Notes: generated by a model not told the origin, from the letters alone. A DNA stretch of 64,000 nt from Paenibacillus tundrae (GCF_030812775.1 NZ_JAUSTI010000020.1:29712-93711); one strand, 5' to 3'. Shown: positions 46,305-55,889, counted from the stretch's first letter. Numbers and translations: made by a program.

Positions 46305-47332
46305 AGGAAGCCACCTCCCATCATCCATGCCACAACCTTAATGGAGAGAAATGATACGGCCGACACGCCCGCGAACCATCCCGCAACTTTTGCTTTGCTG
46401 ATGGGAGGTCTACCCACGACCTTACCTGTCTGACCATTCATGGCAAACGTGTATTCCGTGCGATTAAAGTCATAGTACACCATCCATACGGGGAGCAAGA
46501 CGTAATCTGCATTTTTCAGTGTGGTATCAATCTGTTTATCCGTATAACTCACACTGGTGTACCCTGACACGGTAGATGCGATGTAAGATTCGATATAAGG
46601 TCGCGTTTTTTCCTTAGCTCGGGGATAGAGCTCTTCATCGGTATAGCTATATTTTTCCGCAATATAACCCGCCAGATACGGCGTTTTGAAATCCTTCAAC
46701 TGGTTGTAGGGAAAAGGCTCCAGCTTATCCATCAGTTTATCATCCATTTTCTTGGATGCGTCAATGGGTAGGTTCACATAGTTCAGCCGAATTTTCCGGT
46801 ATATCTCATAATGCTGGGTTTCGGTATAGTGATAATCACCCTGTGTATAGCTTCTCACCTTGGTGGCACGACCATGAACTTCAATTCTGTTATGTAACTC
46901 ATATAACCAGAAGGGCACGTAGATCCCGGTTATTTCTTTAATTCGATCAGCCGTCATGAAGCCACTTGGCGTAAGCAGGCCGTTTTTGCACCACTTTTTG
47001 AATGCTTCCTTCGCAGTCTCCTTCGTAATAGCAAAAGGGATCACCATCGCTGGAGCTAGCTCTCCGCTCAATCGGTCACTTAAGACAACCGCAGCTCCGC
47101 AGAAGCTACAGGTCGTTGCACTCGTATCAGCATCTGTCACAAGGTCAGCCCCGCAACTGGTACAGTGGTATGACTTGATTTCGTTCTCCTTAAACACCTG
47201 TTTCTTGAGTGGGTCTGGAATCTGCTCAATATTGTCCTGTCGCCCACAACTAGGGCAAGATAACATTCCTGTGTTCCCATCAAAGTTCATCCCACTACCA
47301 CAGTTCGGACATCTGTATTCAATAACCGGCAT
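46301..47332 (-). CDS. ydjG: Zinc-ribbon membrane-associated protein (YdjG-like)
   Basis: 343 residues. Two N-terminal zinc ribbons (CPNCGSGMNFDGNTGMLSCPSC and CTSCGADLVTDADTSATTC, continuing to SFCGA) are followed by a long domain with PFWLYELHNRIEVHGRATKV. A membrane segment lies near the C terminus (AGWFAGVSAVSFLSIKVVAW). In B. subtilis YdjG and YdjH recruit PspA to stressed membrane. Here ydjG is separated from pspA by 240 bp that is mostly a repeat element. Confidence 0.9.
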   Translation of the reverse strand: MPVIEYRCPNCGSGMNFDGNTGMLSCPSCGRQDNIEQIPDPLKKQVFKENEIKSYHCTSCGADLVTDADTSATTCSFCGAAVVLSDRLSGELAPAMVIPFAITKETAKEAFKKWCKNGLLTPSGFMTADRIKEITGIYVPFWLYELHNRIEVHGRATKVRSYTQGDYHYTETQHYEIYRKIRLNYVNLPIDASKKMDDKLMDKLEPFPYNQLKDFKTPYLAGYIAEKYSYTDEELYPRAKEKTRPYIESYIASTVSGYTSVSYTDKQIDTTLKNADYVLLPVWMVYYDFNRTEYTFAMNGQTGKVVGRPPISKAKVAGWFAGVSAVSFLSIKVVAWMMGGGFL

Positions 47333-47379
47333 CTGCTCACCTCAATGTCTTAAAAATGTATTCGTTACATCTATATAGG

Positions 47380-47559
47380 TTCAACTATAAAATGTTTACA
47401 CTTGCCACTACGATGACAGAATAGCCCTCCGATCGCTGTTATCCCCAGATTTTTTTGATTCCCTTCTCTAAAGGGAAAAATCCGGTGATAAAGGCGAGCG
47501 CTCCGCTTCTTCATCCTATTTCTGTCCTCTCCGTTCTCGTGTAAAAAAGTTTAGTCGAA
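47380..47559 (+). repeat. MITE-like inverted-repeat element, family 2, copy B, inside the pspA operon
   Basis: A 180-bp element bounded by TTCAACTA and TTAGTCGAA (slightly decayed TIR). It shares long near-identical blocks with 43910-44126 (CCCTCCGATCGCTGTTATCC, GGCGAGCGCT.CGCTTCT, TATTTCTGTCCTCT). It fills most of the gap between pspA and ydjG. Confidence 0.8.
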
Positions 47560-47572
47560 ACTATAGATAGAT

Positions 47573-48277
47573 TCACTTATCGTTCAATTGCTGTTGGATG
47601 ACTGCAAGTTCTTCCTCTGCCGTTGGCACCTTCTTCTCTTCATTACCCGTTTCGGCATTCATGTCCTTCTCCAATTGGGCAATCAATTCATCCAAGTCAT
47701 CTTCCTGTGCACCTGCCCGAAGCTCCGCCAGTGCCTCTGCTTCATTCAGCGCTTGGTTAGCCTTGTCTTCCATTGCACGGAGTGCATCGTTTGCTCTACC
47801 CGCCGATGCATTCTGCTCATTAGCCTGTTGTTTGGCCTTGACATCTGCCATTTTACTTTTCAACTCAGTATATCTGGCTTCCATCGTTGCCATATCCGTA
47901 ATCAGTTTATCCTGCATATGCTTCATTACTTTGGCTTTGGCAGCAGCTCGATCATAGGCAGCTTGTAATTCGTTGTGCTTCTCGGCCTGCTTCGCCTTTT
48001 TCTGCAGGAATTGGAGTGCCTTATCCTCATCTCCAGATTCTGCGGATTTCTCGGCATATCGCTGAAGCTTACGTAGTTCCGTACTCGATTCATCCAAAGC
48101 CCGCTTCGCTCTGCTCTCATCCGAGAGTATAGCGGTTGTCTCCGCTTTTACCTGCCCTAGATCACGGCTCAAGCTACGCATAATCTCATTCACCGTTCTC
48201 TCCGGATCTTCGGATCGGCTTAACAAGCTATTCATATTTGCCTTCATCACGTCCCTAAACCTCGACAAGATTCCCAT
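47573..48277 (-). CDS. pspA: Phage shock protein A (PspA/IM30 family)
   Basis: About 234 residues, nearly all helical coiled coil. N-terminal amphipathic helix MGILSRFRDVMKANMNSLLS binds membrane in the family; further PspA signatures are DPERTVNEIMRSLSRDLGQV and QFLQKKAKQAEKHNELQAAY. It forms membrane-protecting assemblies during envelope stress. It heads the pspA-ydjGHI operon. The ATG at 48277 follows GGAGGAGGAACAAATT. A possible sigma-W type promoter lies upstream. Confidence 0.93.
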   Translation of the reverse strand: MGILSRFRDVMKANMNSLLSRSEDPERTVNEIMRSLSRDLGQVKAETTAILSDESRAKRALDESSTELRKLQRYAEKSAESGDEDKALQFLQKKAKQAEKHNELQAAYDRAAAKAKVMKHMQDKLITDMATMEARYTELKSKMADVKAKQQANEQNASAGRANDALRAMEDKANQALNEAEALAELRAGAQEDDLDELIAQLEKDMNAETGNEEKKVPTAEEELAVIQQQLNDK

Positions 48278-48316
48278 AATTTGTTCCTCCTCCGATAAGT
48301 TCATATGTAACTATAA

Positions 48317-48343
48317 TACATGAATATGAGGTTTGAGGTTTCA
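48317..48343 (-). promoter_or_regulatory. Possible sigma-W-like promoter of pspA
   Basis: On the minus strand TGAAAC (48338-48343) stands 17 bp before TGTA (48317-48320), 40 bp upstream of the pspA start. This resembles the ECF sigma-W pattern TGAAAC-N16-CGTA, with one mismatch in the -10 and one extra spacer base. B. subtilis pspA is controlled by sigma-W. Confidence 0.35.
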
Positions 48344-48504
48344 CATTTCACGATTGCAAGTGGAGTGACTCCGATCCACATCCGTACGATAACAACGTAA
48401 TATAAGAAAAGACGAGCACGTATAGTGTCGCCTTATATTCTTGTATAAACACACAAAAAATCAAGTGTTCATCCTTTTCTCACACTCCACAAATCCTTAA
48501 CGAA

Positions 48505-48723
48505 CTACAGTTCAACCGGAAGGCACTCCACCGCTGTGAAAAAGACATCTAATAGCTCAACACTGTATACTGTGCGAACGTATTCGGTTATGAATGCCAC
48601 ATCCTCTTCCCTCTGATACTCCAGACATGGACGGCCCTCACTCCACAGCACCCTGCACGGGAACTTTCCAACAATATCTTTAATAATGTAATCCGATTCA
48701 GCCACTTTATGAATATCTCCCAT
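48505..48723 (-). CDS. Small protein of unknown function
   Basis: 72 residues (MGDIHKVAESDYIIKDIVGK at the N terminus), with no membrane segment or signal. No family recognised. AAGGAGAG lies 6 nt before the ATG at 48723, which is why this start was chosen over an upstream in-frame ATG. The strong ribosome site supports it being real. Confidence 0.6.
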   Translation of the reverse strand: MGDIHKVAESDYIIKDIVGKFPCRVLWSEGRPCLEYQREEDVAFITEYVRTVYSVELLDVFFTAVECLPVEL

Positions 48724-48964
48724 ATGAACTCTCCTTGCTTCTTCACACGTATCGTGTGCAATTTTCCATTCATTTTGAGATACATGACGGTTCGGTTCAG
48801 TGCACTTCATCACATTCGACTCTTAAAGAGTTGTATTATGCCTATTGAACATATGCTAAACTGATCACAATAAGCAAGAGTATCACAGCACTCCTTAACA
48901 TTTACAATACTCATCGATCACCTAAAATCAACATATATTCTAATGATTAGAAGGAAGAGATTTA

Positions 48965-49531
48965 ATGGGAAGAAAACAATCATTTACTGAGACAGAGCTA
49001 CTGGACACAACGAAAAAATTAATACTTGAGCATGGCTACGACGGTTTTCATCTCAAGCTGCTCTCACAGCATCTGTCTGGAGCCCGGAGCACGATATATC
49101 AATATTATGCGAATAAAGAAGAGATCGTCGCAGCTTGTATGAAGCGATCAATTGCAACCGTATTAGAAAAATCATTAGCCATTGATGAGACTGATCCAAT
49201 GAAAGCTCTGGAGCAGTTGCTCCTCATTTATGCAGAGGAATCCACACTTCATCAACTTCTGGGGGACTCCAGTAAAATTAATGCGAATAATTCTTCGGCA
49301 GCAGCAAGAGATCTCAAATTTATTGAAGAGGCACATATGACTCTCAAAATTCAGTTATCACGCTTGTTTGAAGCCGCTCAACAGGATAATTTACTGCGGA
49401 AGGATATTCCTCTACCTGTACTTATTGGGGTGTTTTTCAACTTGATTAACACGCCTAATATGCTGAATATCCCTACGCCTGATTGGGGGAAGCTGTTATT
49501 TCAAATGTGGATTGGAGGAGCCAAGAGCTAA
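48965..49531 (+). CDS. TetR-family transcriptional regulator
   Basis: 188 residues with the N-terminal TetR HTH (TKKLILEHGYDGFHLKLLSQ, SGARSTIYQYYANKEEIVAA) and a helical ligand-binding domain. It precedes, on the same strand, a two-gene ABC transporter whose promoter carries two TGACACAWGTGTCA palindromes. It most likely represses that transporter and responds to a compound the transporter handles. No such palindrome lies upstream of its own start. Confidence 0.9.
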   Translation: MGRKQSFTETELLDTTKKLILEHGYDGFHLKLLSQHLSGARSTIYQYYANKEEIVAACMKRSIATVLEKSLAIDETDPMKALEQLLLIYAEESTLHQLLGDSSKINANNSSAAARDLKFIEEAHMTLKIQLSRLFEAAQQDNLLRKDIPLPVLIGVFFNLINTPNMLNIPTPDWGKLLFQMWIGGAKS

Positions 49532-49550
49532 CTTTGTTCTTGGATTAAAT

Positions 49551-49580
49551 TTGACACAAGTGTCATTTATATCGTTTAAT
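49551..49580 (+). promoter_or_regulatory. Sigma-A promoter of the ABC transporter operon with overlapping operator 1
   Basis: TTGACA (49551-49556) and TTTAAT (49575-49580) with an 18-bp spacer form a good promoter. The perfect palindrome-like operator TGACACAAGTGTCA (49552-49565) covers the -35 box. Confidence 0.7.
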
Positions 49581-49610
49581 GATATAGACCCCGCGGCAAT
49601 GCATCAAATA

Positions 49611-49624
49611 TGACACATGTGTCA
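49611..49624. promoter_or_regulatory. Operator 2, palindrome TGACACATGTGTCA
   Basis: A perfect 14-bp palindrome, differing from operator 1 by one central base. It lies between the promoter and the ribosome site (AGAGGGAGT) of the permease gene, 59 bp from operator 1. Presumed TetR-family binding site. Confidence 0.7.
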
Positions 49625-49650
49625 AAAAAAGAGAGGGAGTTGAACAAAGC

Positions 49651-50772
49651 ATGTTTTTAGCTATGAAGGAATTAATGCATAGTAAAATGAAATTTTTGAT
49701 GATTATCATCATTTTCGTACTAATCGCTTGGTTGGTATTCATTTTATCCGGTCTGGGGAATGGCTTATCTACGCTAGCTGCGTCCACATTTAAGACTATG
49801 AAATCTGATTATGTCGTCTTTGAAGAAGGGTCTCAGTCTTCAATGAGCAAATCGCTACTGTCAGATCAGTTAGTGGCGGAGGTGGAACAACTACCTAATG
49901 TGGATGCTGCCGCACCCATGGGAACGACTATGTCGACAGCTCTGAAGGAAAAAAGTACGAAGAATGAAGATAAGTTGGATATCGCGATTATAGGAATTAA
50001 TCCAGGAAGCTTCTTAGAACCACATATTGTAGAAGGTGAAAGCCTGTCTTCCAAGAATCCTACAGGTGTCGTGGTGAATTCGACTATGAAGGATGAGGGC
50101 TATAACCTTGGTGATACTTTTCAATTAGATGGAACGACTGAATCATTGACCATTATTGGATTTGTGGAGAATCAGACGTATAACCACGTTGCCTCCGTAT
50201 TTACACCAATGACTGAATGGCGGAAGATAGCCTTCGCGGCTCCAGGTTCTGATAAAGGAATTGCCGGACCGGTTAATGCGATAATGTTACAAGGCAAGGA
50301 TATTGATCCAACCGTAATTAACAGCAAGCTATCAAGTACGGATACGGTTACCCGAGCAGCAGCCGTTCAAGGTATGCCAGGGTACAAAGAAGAAAACGGT
50401 ACTATTTTAATGATGCTTGCATTTCTACTCGCCATCTCCGCATTTGTGCTTGGTGTATTCTTTTACGTAATTACGATGCAAAAGACCAATCAGTTCGGCA
50501 TTATGAAAGCTATAGGCGCGAGTAACCGATTTTTGGGCAAAGCCATTATCACGCAAGTGTTTGTACTTTCACTGACTAGCATTGTTGTTGGAATCTTACT
50601 GACTTATGGAACAGCAGCCATCATGCCAAAAGGGATGCCGTTCAAGCTGGAGACAAGTCTTGTTGTCACGTATTCTGTTATTTTGTTAATTATCGCTATG
50701 TTGAGTTCGCTGGTGTCCGTTCGCTCAATCACAAAAGTTGATCCACTCAAGGCGCTCGGGAGGGTTGAATAA
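49651..50772 (+). CDS. ABC transporter permease, FtsX/MacB type
   Basis: 373 residues: one N-terminal membrane segment (about 12-35), a large extracytoplasmic domain (about 40-245, MacB_PCD-like; GMPGYKEENGTILMM leads into the next helix) and three C-terminal membrane segments ending in SVRSITKVDPLKALGRVE, the usual FtsX tail. It functions with the ATPase gene 1 bp downstream, perhaps exporting a peptide or lipid-like compound. Substrate unknown. Confidence 0.88.
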   Translation: MFLAMKELMHSKMKFLMIIIIFVLIAWLVFILSGLGNGLSTLAASTFKTMKSDYVVFEEGSQSSMSKSLLSDQLVAEVEQLPNVDAAAPMGTTMSTALKEKSTKNEDKLDIAIIGINPGSFLEPHIVEGESLSSKNPTGVVVNSTMKDEGYNLGDTFQLDGTTESLTIIGFVENQTYNHVASVFTPMTEWRKIAFAAPGSDKGIAGPVNAIMLQGKDIDPTVINSKLSSTDTVTRAAAVQGMPGYKEENGTILMMLAFLLAISAFVLGVFFYVITMQKTNQFGIMKAIGASNRFLGKAIITQVFVLSLTSIVVGILLTYGTAAIMPKGMPFKLETSLVVTYSVILLIIAMLSSLVSVRSITKVDPLKALGRVE

Positions 50773-50773
50773 T

Positions 50774-51457
50774 ATGATTAAAGGATTGCAAATGAATGAA
50801 GTCACAATGTATTATGCCGAAGGAAGCAATCGCATCACGGCACTCGATCATGTATCCATATCAGTAGAACCGGGTGAGTTTGTCGCCGTAGTTGGACCGT
50901 CTGGTTCTGGTAAAAGTACGTTCTTATCCATTGCTGGAGCGCTGCTAAAAGCCTCCGAAGGAAATGTTAGACTGAATGGAAATAATATCTCTACTCAAAC
51001 TGAGAAAGAGCTATCTAATATAAGGTTGCAAGAAATTGGATTTATTATGCAATCATCAAATTTAGTTCCCTATTTAAATGTTCTTGATCAATTGCTAATC
51101 GTAAAGAGGATGTCGGGAAAGATAAAAAGGGAAGATCGGGAGTTTGCCACTAAGCTGCTGAATGAGCTGGGTCTGGGGTCGAAATTAAAAAGCTTTCCGG
51201 ATAAGCTTTCAGGCGGTGAGAAGCAACGGACAGCAATAGCTCGAGCTTTAATGAATAACCCGAACATCATTTTGGCAGATGAGCCAACCGCAAGCTTAGA
51301 TACTAAACGAGCTCATGAAGTGGTCAGTCTAATCGCACAAGAAGTTAAGTCGCGCCAAAAAGCAGCCATTATGGTTACCCATGATGAGCGCATGCTTGAA
51401 TATTGCGATAAAGTATACCGGATGAGTGATGGGGGATTATCGCTAGCTGAATCTTAA
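50774..51457 (+). CDS. ABC transporter ATPase, MacB/LolD type
   Basis: About 227 residues. Walker A GPSGSGKSTFL, signature LSGGEKQRTAIARAL, Walker B IILADEPTASLD, H-loop MVTHDERML. It partners the FtsX-type permease immediately upstream (1-bp gap). The ATG at 50774 follows GGGAGGGTTGAATAAT. Confidence 0.92.
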   Translation: MIKGLQMNEVTMYYAEGSNRITALDHVSISVEPGEFVAVVGPSGSGKSTFLSIAGALLKASEGNVRLNGNNISTQTEKELSNIRLQEIGFIMQSSNLVPYLNVLDQLLIVKRMSGKIKREDREFATKLLNELGLGSKLKSFPDKLSGGEKQRTAIARALMNNPNIILADEPTASLDTKRAHEVVSLIAQEVKSRQKAAIMVTHDERMLEYCDKVYRMSDGGLSLAES

Positions 51458-51578
51458 ATATATGGATCCGACACTCCACCATTGCTCTTCTCTATTCTTC
51501 TTTTATAAAAAGCTTCTATCCAGAAAAGTAACAAGTTACGTCGTATTTTAGGTCTGCCCATCACGCCCCTCGCCTCTC

Positions 51579-52526
51579 TCACTCTAGGGATCCAAGAGGC
51601 TCGGGTCTCTCACCCACAAGAATCACGTCACGCTCGCTCTGTGAATGTCTTCTTCGGCGATATGCACTTGGTGACATTCCGTTCTGCTTGTTGAAGATGC
51701 GATTGAACTGGGAGAAGCTTGTGAATCCACACTGTGCAGCAATATCTGTAATTTTCTCACTCGAATTCAGCAGCATTTGCTGGACATTGCGAATACGGGT
51801 CATCTGCACATACTCCGTGAAGGTGAAGCCGGTAACCTTATTGAATTGGCGAGACAAGTGATGGGCACTTACATAAAAGCGCCTGGATACTTCATCCAAA
51901 GATAAATCCTGCTGATAATGACTGTGAATATAAGATGCAATGGCATACACGCGTCGGGACATCAATGATCCTGTCTCTTCACGCACATATCCATTCTCTG
52001 CCGAGTACCGATGAATTGCACACAAAAACTCAACAAATCGATGATGAATCACAACAGACTGAAGCACTGAGGGCTGCTTATATATGGAAAAAATTTCGTT
52101 AATGGGCGCAAGGACTTCCTTGCGCTGTTCTTCTGTAAATCGGAATATCGGGATGGGTTCATCAAAAATTGAAAACAGTTCGTTGTAATCGCTCTCAATA
52201 CCAAGTGCATTGCGTGGCATGGCAAAGGTGATCATCAATCGTTTCGGCGGGATTCCCTTCGGATATTGTGTCTTGTGCAGTAAGGAAGGTCGCAGCAGAA
52301 CGATATCATAAGGTTGAATCTCATACAAACTGCCTTCAATGATGTGCGCAGCCGTGCGATCTAGAAGAATACAGATTTCATAGAAATCATGGAAATGCTG
52401 AAACTCCATATTCAGATCATGGGATCGTTCGTCGTAATCCAAGTGATAGAACAATGCATCTCCAGGCTGGTTAACATGGATTGCATATCCCTGCTCGTAT
52501 GCCAAAACGGATGGTCTCATGGACAT
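51579..52526 (-). CDS. AraC-family transcriptional regulator
   Basis: 315 residues: N-terminal cupin-like sensor (FYHLDYDERSHDLNMEFQHF, EIQPYDIVLLRPSLLHKTQY) and C-terminal double HTH (DLSLDEVSRRFYVSAHHLSR, EKITDIAAQCGFTSFSQFNR). It is divergent from the GH38 alpha-mannosidase gene and probably regulates it in response to a mannose-containing oligosaccharide. Confidence 0.88.
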   Translation of the reverse strand: MSMRPSVLAYEQGYAIHVNQPGDALFYHLDYDERSHDLNMEFQHFHDFYEICILLDRTAAHIIEGSLYEIQPYDIVLLRPSLLHKTQYPKGIPPKRLMITFAMPRNALGIESDYNELFSIFDEPIPIFRFTEEQRKEVLAPINEIFSIYKQPSVLQSVVIHHRFVEFLCAIHRYSAENGYVREETGSLMSRRVYAIASYIHSHYQQDLSLDEVSRRFYVSAHHLSRQFNKVTGFTFTEYVQMTRIRNVQQMLLNSSEKITDIAAQCGFTSFSQFNRIFNKQNGMSPSAYRRRRHSQSERDVILVGERPEPLGSLE

Positions 52527-52642
52527 GCCCCCTATCCCGAGTTTGTTGAATTTATTTTAGCATGAAATGCAATAAAAAACGTTGTTTTCAGCATACAATA
52601 CATAGTTTCCCCCATTTCTCTTTTGGTATGATAAAGTTAATA

Positions 52643-52656
52643 TGTTAGCGCTTCCA
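52643..52656 (+). promoter_or_regulatory. cre-like CcpA site upstream of the alpha-mannosidase gene
   Basis: TGTTAGCGCTTCCA matches 12 of 14 positions of the cre consensus. It lies 63 bp upstream of the GH38 start in the region shared with the divergent AraC gene. Inferred catabolite control. Confidence 0.4.
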
Positions 52657-52718
52657 ACAATCTAGCTCCATTAACGAATACAGCTTGTACTTACTTCAAA
52701 CCAAGGTGGGAAACAAAC

Positions 52719-55700
52719 ATGAAAATGAATTCCTTGTATACTCGGATCCATACCATTGTTAAACACTTGGAACGTGCACGACTGACTTCAAAAACAGATA
52801 TACCTGAGCTTTACCATAAAGAAAGTGGTTATCATTCATGGGAACTGGTGCATGAAGACCCAACCTCCTGGAATGTCTTCCGCAAGGGAGACGGCTGGGG
52901 TGGCAAGGATGTACACAGTTGCTTCAAGACCCGTATTCGTATACCTGACCATATGGAAGGAAAAAGAGTCGTTTGCGCCATCGTAACGGGCGCTGACGAC
53001 GTGTGGAACTATGATAACCCTCAATTCTTTGCATTCCTGAATGGGGAATTGATCTGCGGACTTGACGTCAACCACACCGAAATTGATCTCACTCCGGCTG
53101 CAGTTAAGGGTGAAGAGTTCGAACTCGCTTTATATGCGTACTGTAGCACTTCGGCAGCGGATGTATTCTTAAATGTATATATAGCTGAACATCATCAGCC
53201 TGTATCTGACTTATATTATGATCTCAGAGCGGCGCTTGAAGCCGCCGACCTATTACGTGACGATGATCTGGAACGACTCAAGCTGATTGAACATCTGAAT
53301 CAGGCGGTTAATCTACTGGATCTCCGCCAGGAGAACAGTGCTGATTTTCATGCGTCGGTGCTGGAAGCCCGTCAATATTTACAAAATCATGTCTACAGTG
53401 ATGCCCGACCTGCGGGAGATCACATCCCTACAGTCCACTGTATCGGTCACACCCATATCGATGTGGCGTGGTTATGGACGCTAGATCAGACCCGGGAGAA
53501 GGTCATCCGGAGCTTCGCGAGTGTGCTCTATCTGATGGACAAGTTCCCAGAATATACGTTCATGTCTTCGCAGCCTCAGTTGTACGCGTACCTGAAGGCT
53601 GATTATCCAGCACTCTATGCCAAAATCAAAGAAAAAGTAGCTGAAGGCCGCTGGGAAGCGGAAGGCTCGATGTGGCTGGAAGCCGATTGTAACCTGATCT
53701 CTGGTGAATCGATGATTCGTCAGATTATCTATGGCAAACGTTTCTTTAAGGAAGAATTCGGCGTGGAAAACCGGGTATTGTGGTTACCCGATGTGTTTGG
53801 TTACAGTGCAGCCATGCCACAGATTATGCGCAAGAGTGGCATCGATTATTTTATGACGACCAAAATCGCCTGGAATGACACGAACCAAATTCCGAACGAC
53901 ACGATGTACTGGCGAGGTATTGACGGCTCTGAGGTGTTGACGCATTTCATCACGGCAACAGACTACGACAAGCATCCCGAATTCAGACAGCGCAGGTTCG
54001 AGACAACCTACAATGGACGGTTCAATGCATCTCAGATCAAGGGAACATGGCAGCGATATCAGAACAAAAACATCAATACCGATGTATTGCAGTGCTACGG
54101 ATTTGGCGATGGAGGCGGTGGCCCGACAGAGGAAATGCTGGAGCAGGGTAGACGTCTTGAGAAAAGATTGCCTGGCATGCCTACGGTGAAACGTACATTT
54201 GTCCGTGAGTTCTTTGAAAAGCTGGAGCAGAATCTGACCGATGTTCGTTCCGTTCCTCGCTGGTCAGGTGAGCTGTATCTGGAGTACCACCGCGGAACGT
54301 ATACTTCTATGGCTCGCAACAAACGGTACAACCGCCATAGCGAATTTGCGCTGGCCGATGCCGAGCTATTCTCTGTTATTCGTCAGCAGGTAGATGCACA
54401 AGCCACCTACCCAACGGATGCTCTAGAGCACGCATGGAAGCTTACCATGCTGAATCAATTCCACGATATTCTGCCTGGAAGTGCGATTGAGCAGGTGTAT
54501 ATTGATTCGAAAGAACAATATGAAGAGGTCATTCACGTTACGGATGAACTAAAAAACAGTGCGCTAAGCGGAATTGTAAGCAGCATTCAGTCGGATGGAG
54601 ATACCATCGTTGTGTTTAACACCACCGGCTTCGAACGGACCGATGTCGTGGAGCTGCCTGGCTTTACGAAAAAAGTAACAGTCTATGACGGTGATCGTCC
54701 CTTACCAAGTCAACGTACACCGGAGGGTGGACTTGTATTCCTTGCGGAGAACGTACCAGCTTCTGGATACAAAAGCTTCCGCATCCTGCCTGATGTATCT
54801 ACCGAGCAAAATGTAGGCATATCGGTTGCACAATGGGAAGCTGGTCAGCAACGCATTCAGACACCGTGGTACGATGTTCAACTGAATGAAAGTGCCGAGT
54901 TCTTATCCATTTGGGACAAATTAGAGGGGCGCGAGCTGCTCCAGTCTGGCAAACGTGGCAATGTGCTACAAGTATTTGAAGATCGTCCTGCCGAATACGA
55001 AGCGTGGAACATTGACGAATATTATGAAGAGCACATGTGGGAAGTTAGTGATCTACAGGCGCTTGAATGGGTGGAAAGCGGGCCGGTGCGTTCTGTGCTC
55101 CAAGTCAAAAGGCAATTCCTCGATTCCATCATTGATCAGAGAATCATTTTCTATGCGCATACACGCCGAATTGATTTCCGTACGTTGGTAGATTGGAAGC
55201 AGGAGCATTTACTCTTGAAAACCGCTTTCCCGCTGGATATCTGGAGTGAGAAGGCCGTCTACGAGATTCAATACGGTAACGTAGAGCGTGCAACCCACCG
55301 GAATACAAGCTGGGATCAGGCTAGGTTCGAGGTCTGCGGACAGAAATGGGCGGATCTTGCGGAAAATGGATATGGTGTCGCATTGTTGAATGACTGTAAG
55401 TACGGATATGACATCCATAATTCGGTGATGCGATTGTCGCTCATTAAGAGTGCAACGTACCCGAATGAGAATGCTGACAAAGAGCTGCATGAATTCACGT
55501 ACTCCCTTTATCCGCACAAAGGGGATTTCCGCGAGGGACGTGTCATCCAAGCGGCGTATGATGTTAATCGTCCACTAGTCGCTCATGAAATCGGATCGCA
55601 AACTGGCAGCATGCCAGGGGTCTGGTCGCTTGCATCCGTCGATCAGGACAATGTCGTGTTAGAGGTTATCAAAAAAGCCGAAGACAACGATGATATCATC

Positions 55701-55889
55701 ATCCGGGTCTATGAAGCACATGGGCGCCGCACTCGGGCTGCTCTGCAGTTGCCTGAAGGTTCTAGTTCAACGGCATATGCATGTGATCTATTGGAGAATG
55801 TTGAAGCCGAATGTGCCGTAGACAAGAGCCATATCTCCTTCGATATCAGACCATATGAAATACTTACTTTCCGTATTCCGAAGGCATAA
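52719..55889 (+). CDS. Alpha-mannosidase, GH38
   Basis: 1056 residues, typical for bacterial GH38. An N-terminal beta region (to about 235) precedes the catalytic alpha/beta barrel: HCIGHTHIDVAWLWTLDQTR gives the zinc-binding His and Asp, LWLPDVFGYSAAMPQI the nucleophile Asp, and LNQFHDILPGSAIEQVY the helical bundle signature. A C-terminal beta-sandwich completes it. No signal peptide, so it removes alpha-mannose from imported or internal oligosaccharides. Divergent AraC regulator upstream, strong terminator downstream; single gene. Confidence 0.93.
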   Translation: MKMNSLYTRIHTIVKHLERARLTSKTDIPELYHKESGYHSWELVHEDPTSWNVFRKGDGWGGKDVHSCFKTRIRIPDHMEGKRVVCAIVTGADDVWNYDNPQFFAFLNGELICGLDVNHTEIDLTPAAVKGEEFELALYAYCSTSAADVFLNVYIAEHHQPVSDLYYDLRAALEAADLLRDDDLERLKLIEHLNQAVNLLDLRQENSADFHASVLEARQYLQNHVYSDARPAGDHIPTVHCIGHTHIDVAWLWTLDQTREKVIRSFASVLYLMDKFPEYTFMSSQPQLYAYLKADYPALYAKIKEKVAEGRWEAEGSMWLEADCNLISGESMIRQIIYGKRFFKEEFGVENRVLWLPDVFGYSAAMPQIMRKSGIDYFMTTKIAWNDTNQIPNDTMYWRGIDGSEVLTHFITATDYDKHPEFRQRRFETTYNGRFNASQIKGTWQRYQNKNINTDVLQCYGFGDGGGGPTEEMLEQGRRLEKRLPGMPTVKRTFVREFFEKLEQNLTDVRSVPRWSGELYLEYHRGTYTSMARNKRYNRHSEFALADAELFSVIRQQVDAQATYPTDALEHAWKLTMLNQFHDILPGSAIEQVYIDSKEQYEEVIHVTDELKNSALSGIVSSIQSDGDTIVVFNTTGFERTDVVELPGFTKKVTVYDGDRPLPSQRTPEGGLVFLAENVPASGYKSFRILPDVSTEQNVGISVAQWEAGQQRIQTPWYDVQLNESAEFLSIWDKLEGRELLQSGKRGNVLQVFEDRPAEYEAWNIDEYYEEHMWEVSDLQALEWVESGPVRSVLQVKRQFLDSIIDQRIIFYAHTRRIDFRTLVDWKQEHLLLKTAFPLDIWSEKAVYEIQYGNVERATHRNTSWDQARFEVCGQKWADLAENGYGVALLNDCKYGYDIHNSVMRLSLIKSATYPNENADKELHEFTYSLYPHKGDFREGRVIQAAYDVNRPLVAHEIGSQTGSMPGVWSLASVDQDNVVLEVIKKAEDNDDIIIRVYEAHGRRTRAALQLPEGSSSTAYACDLLENVEAECAVDKSHISFDIRPYEILTFRIPKA

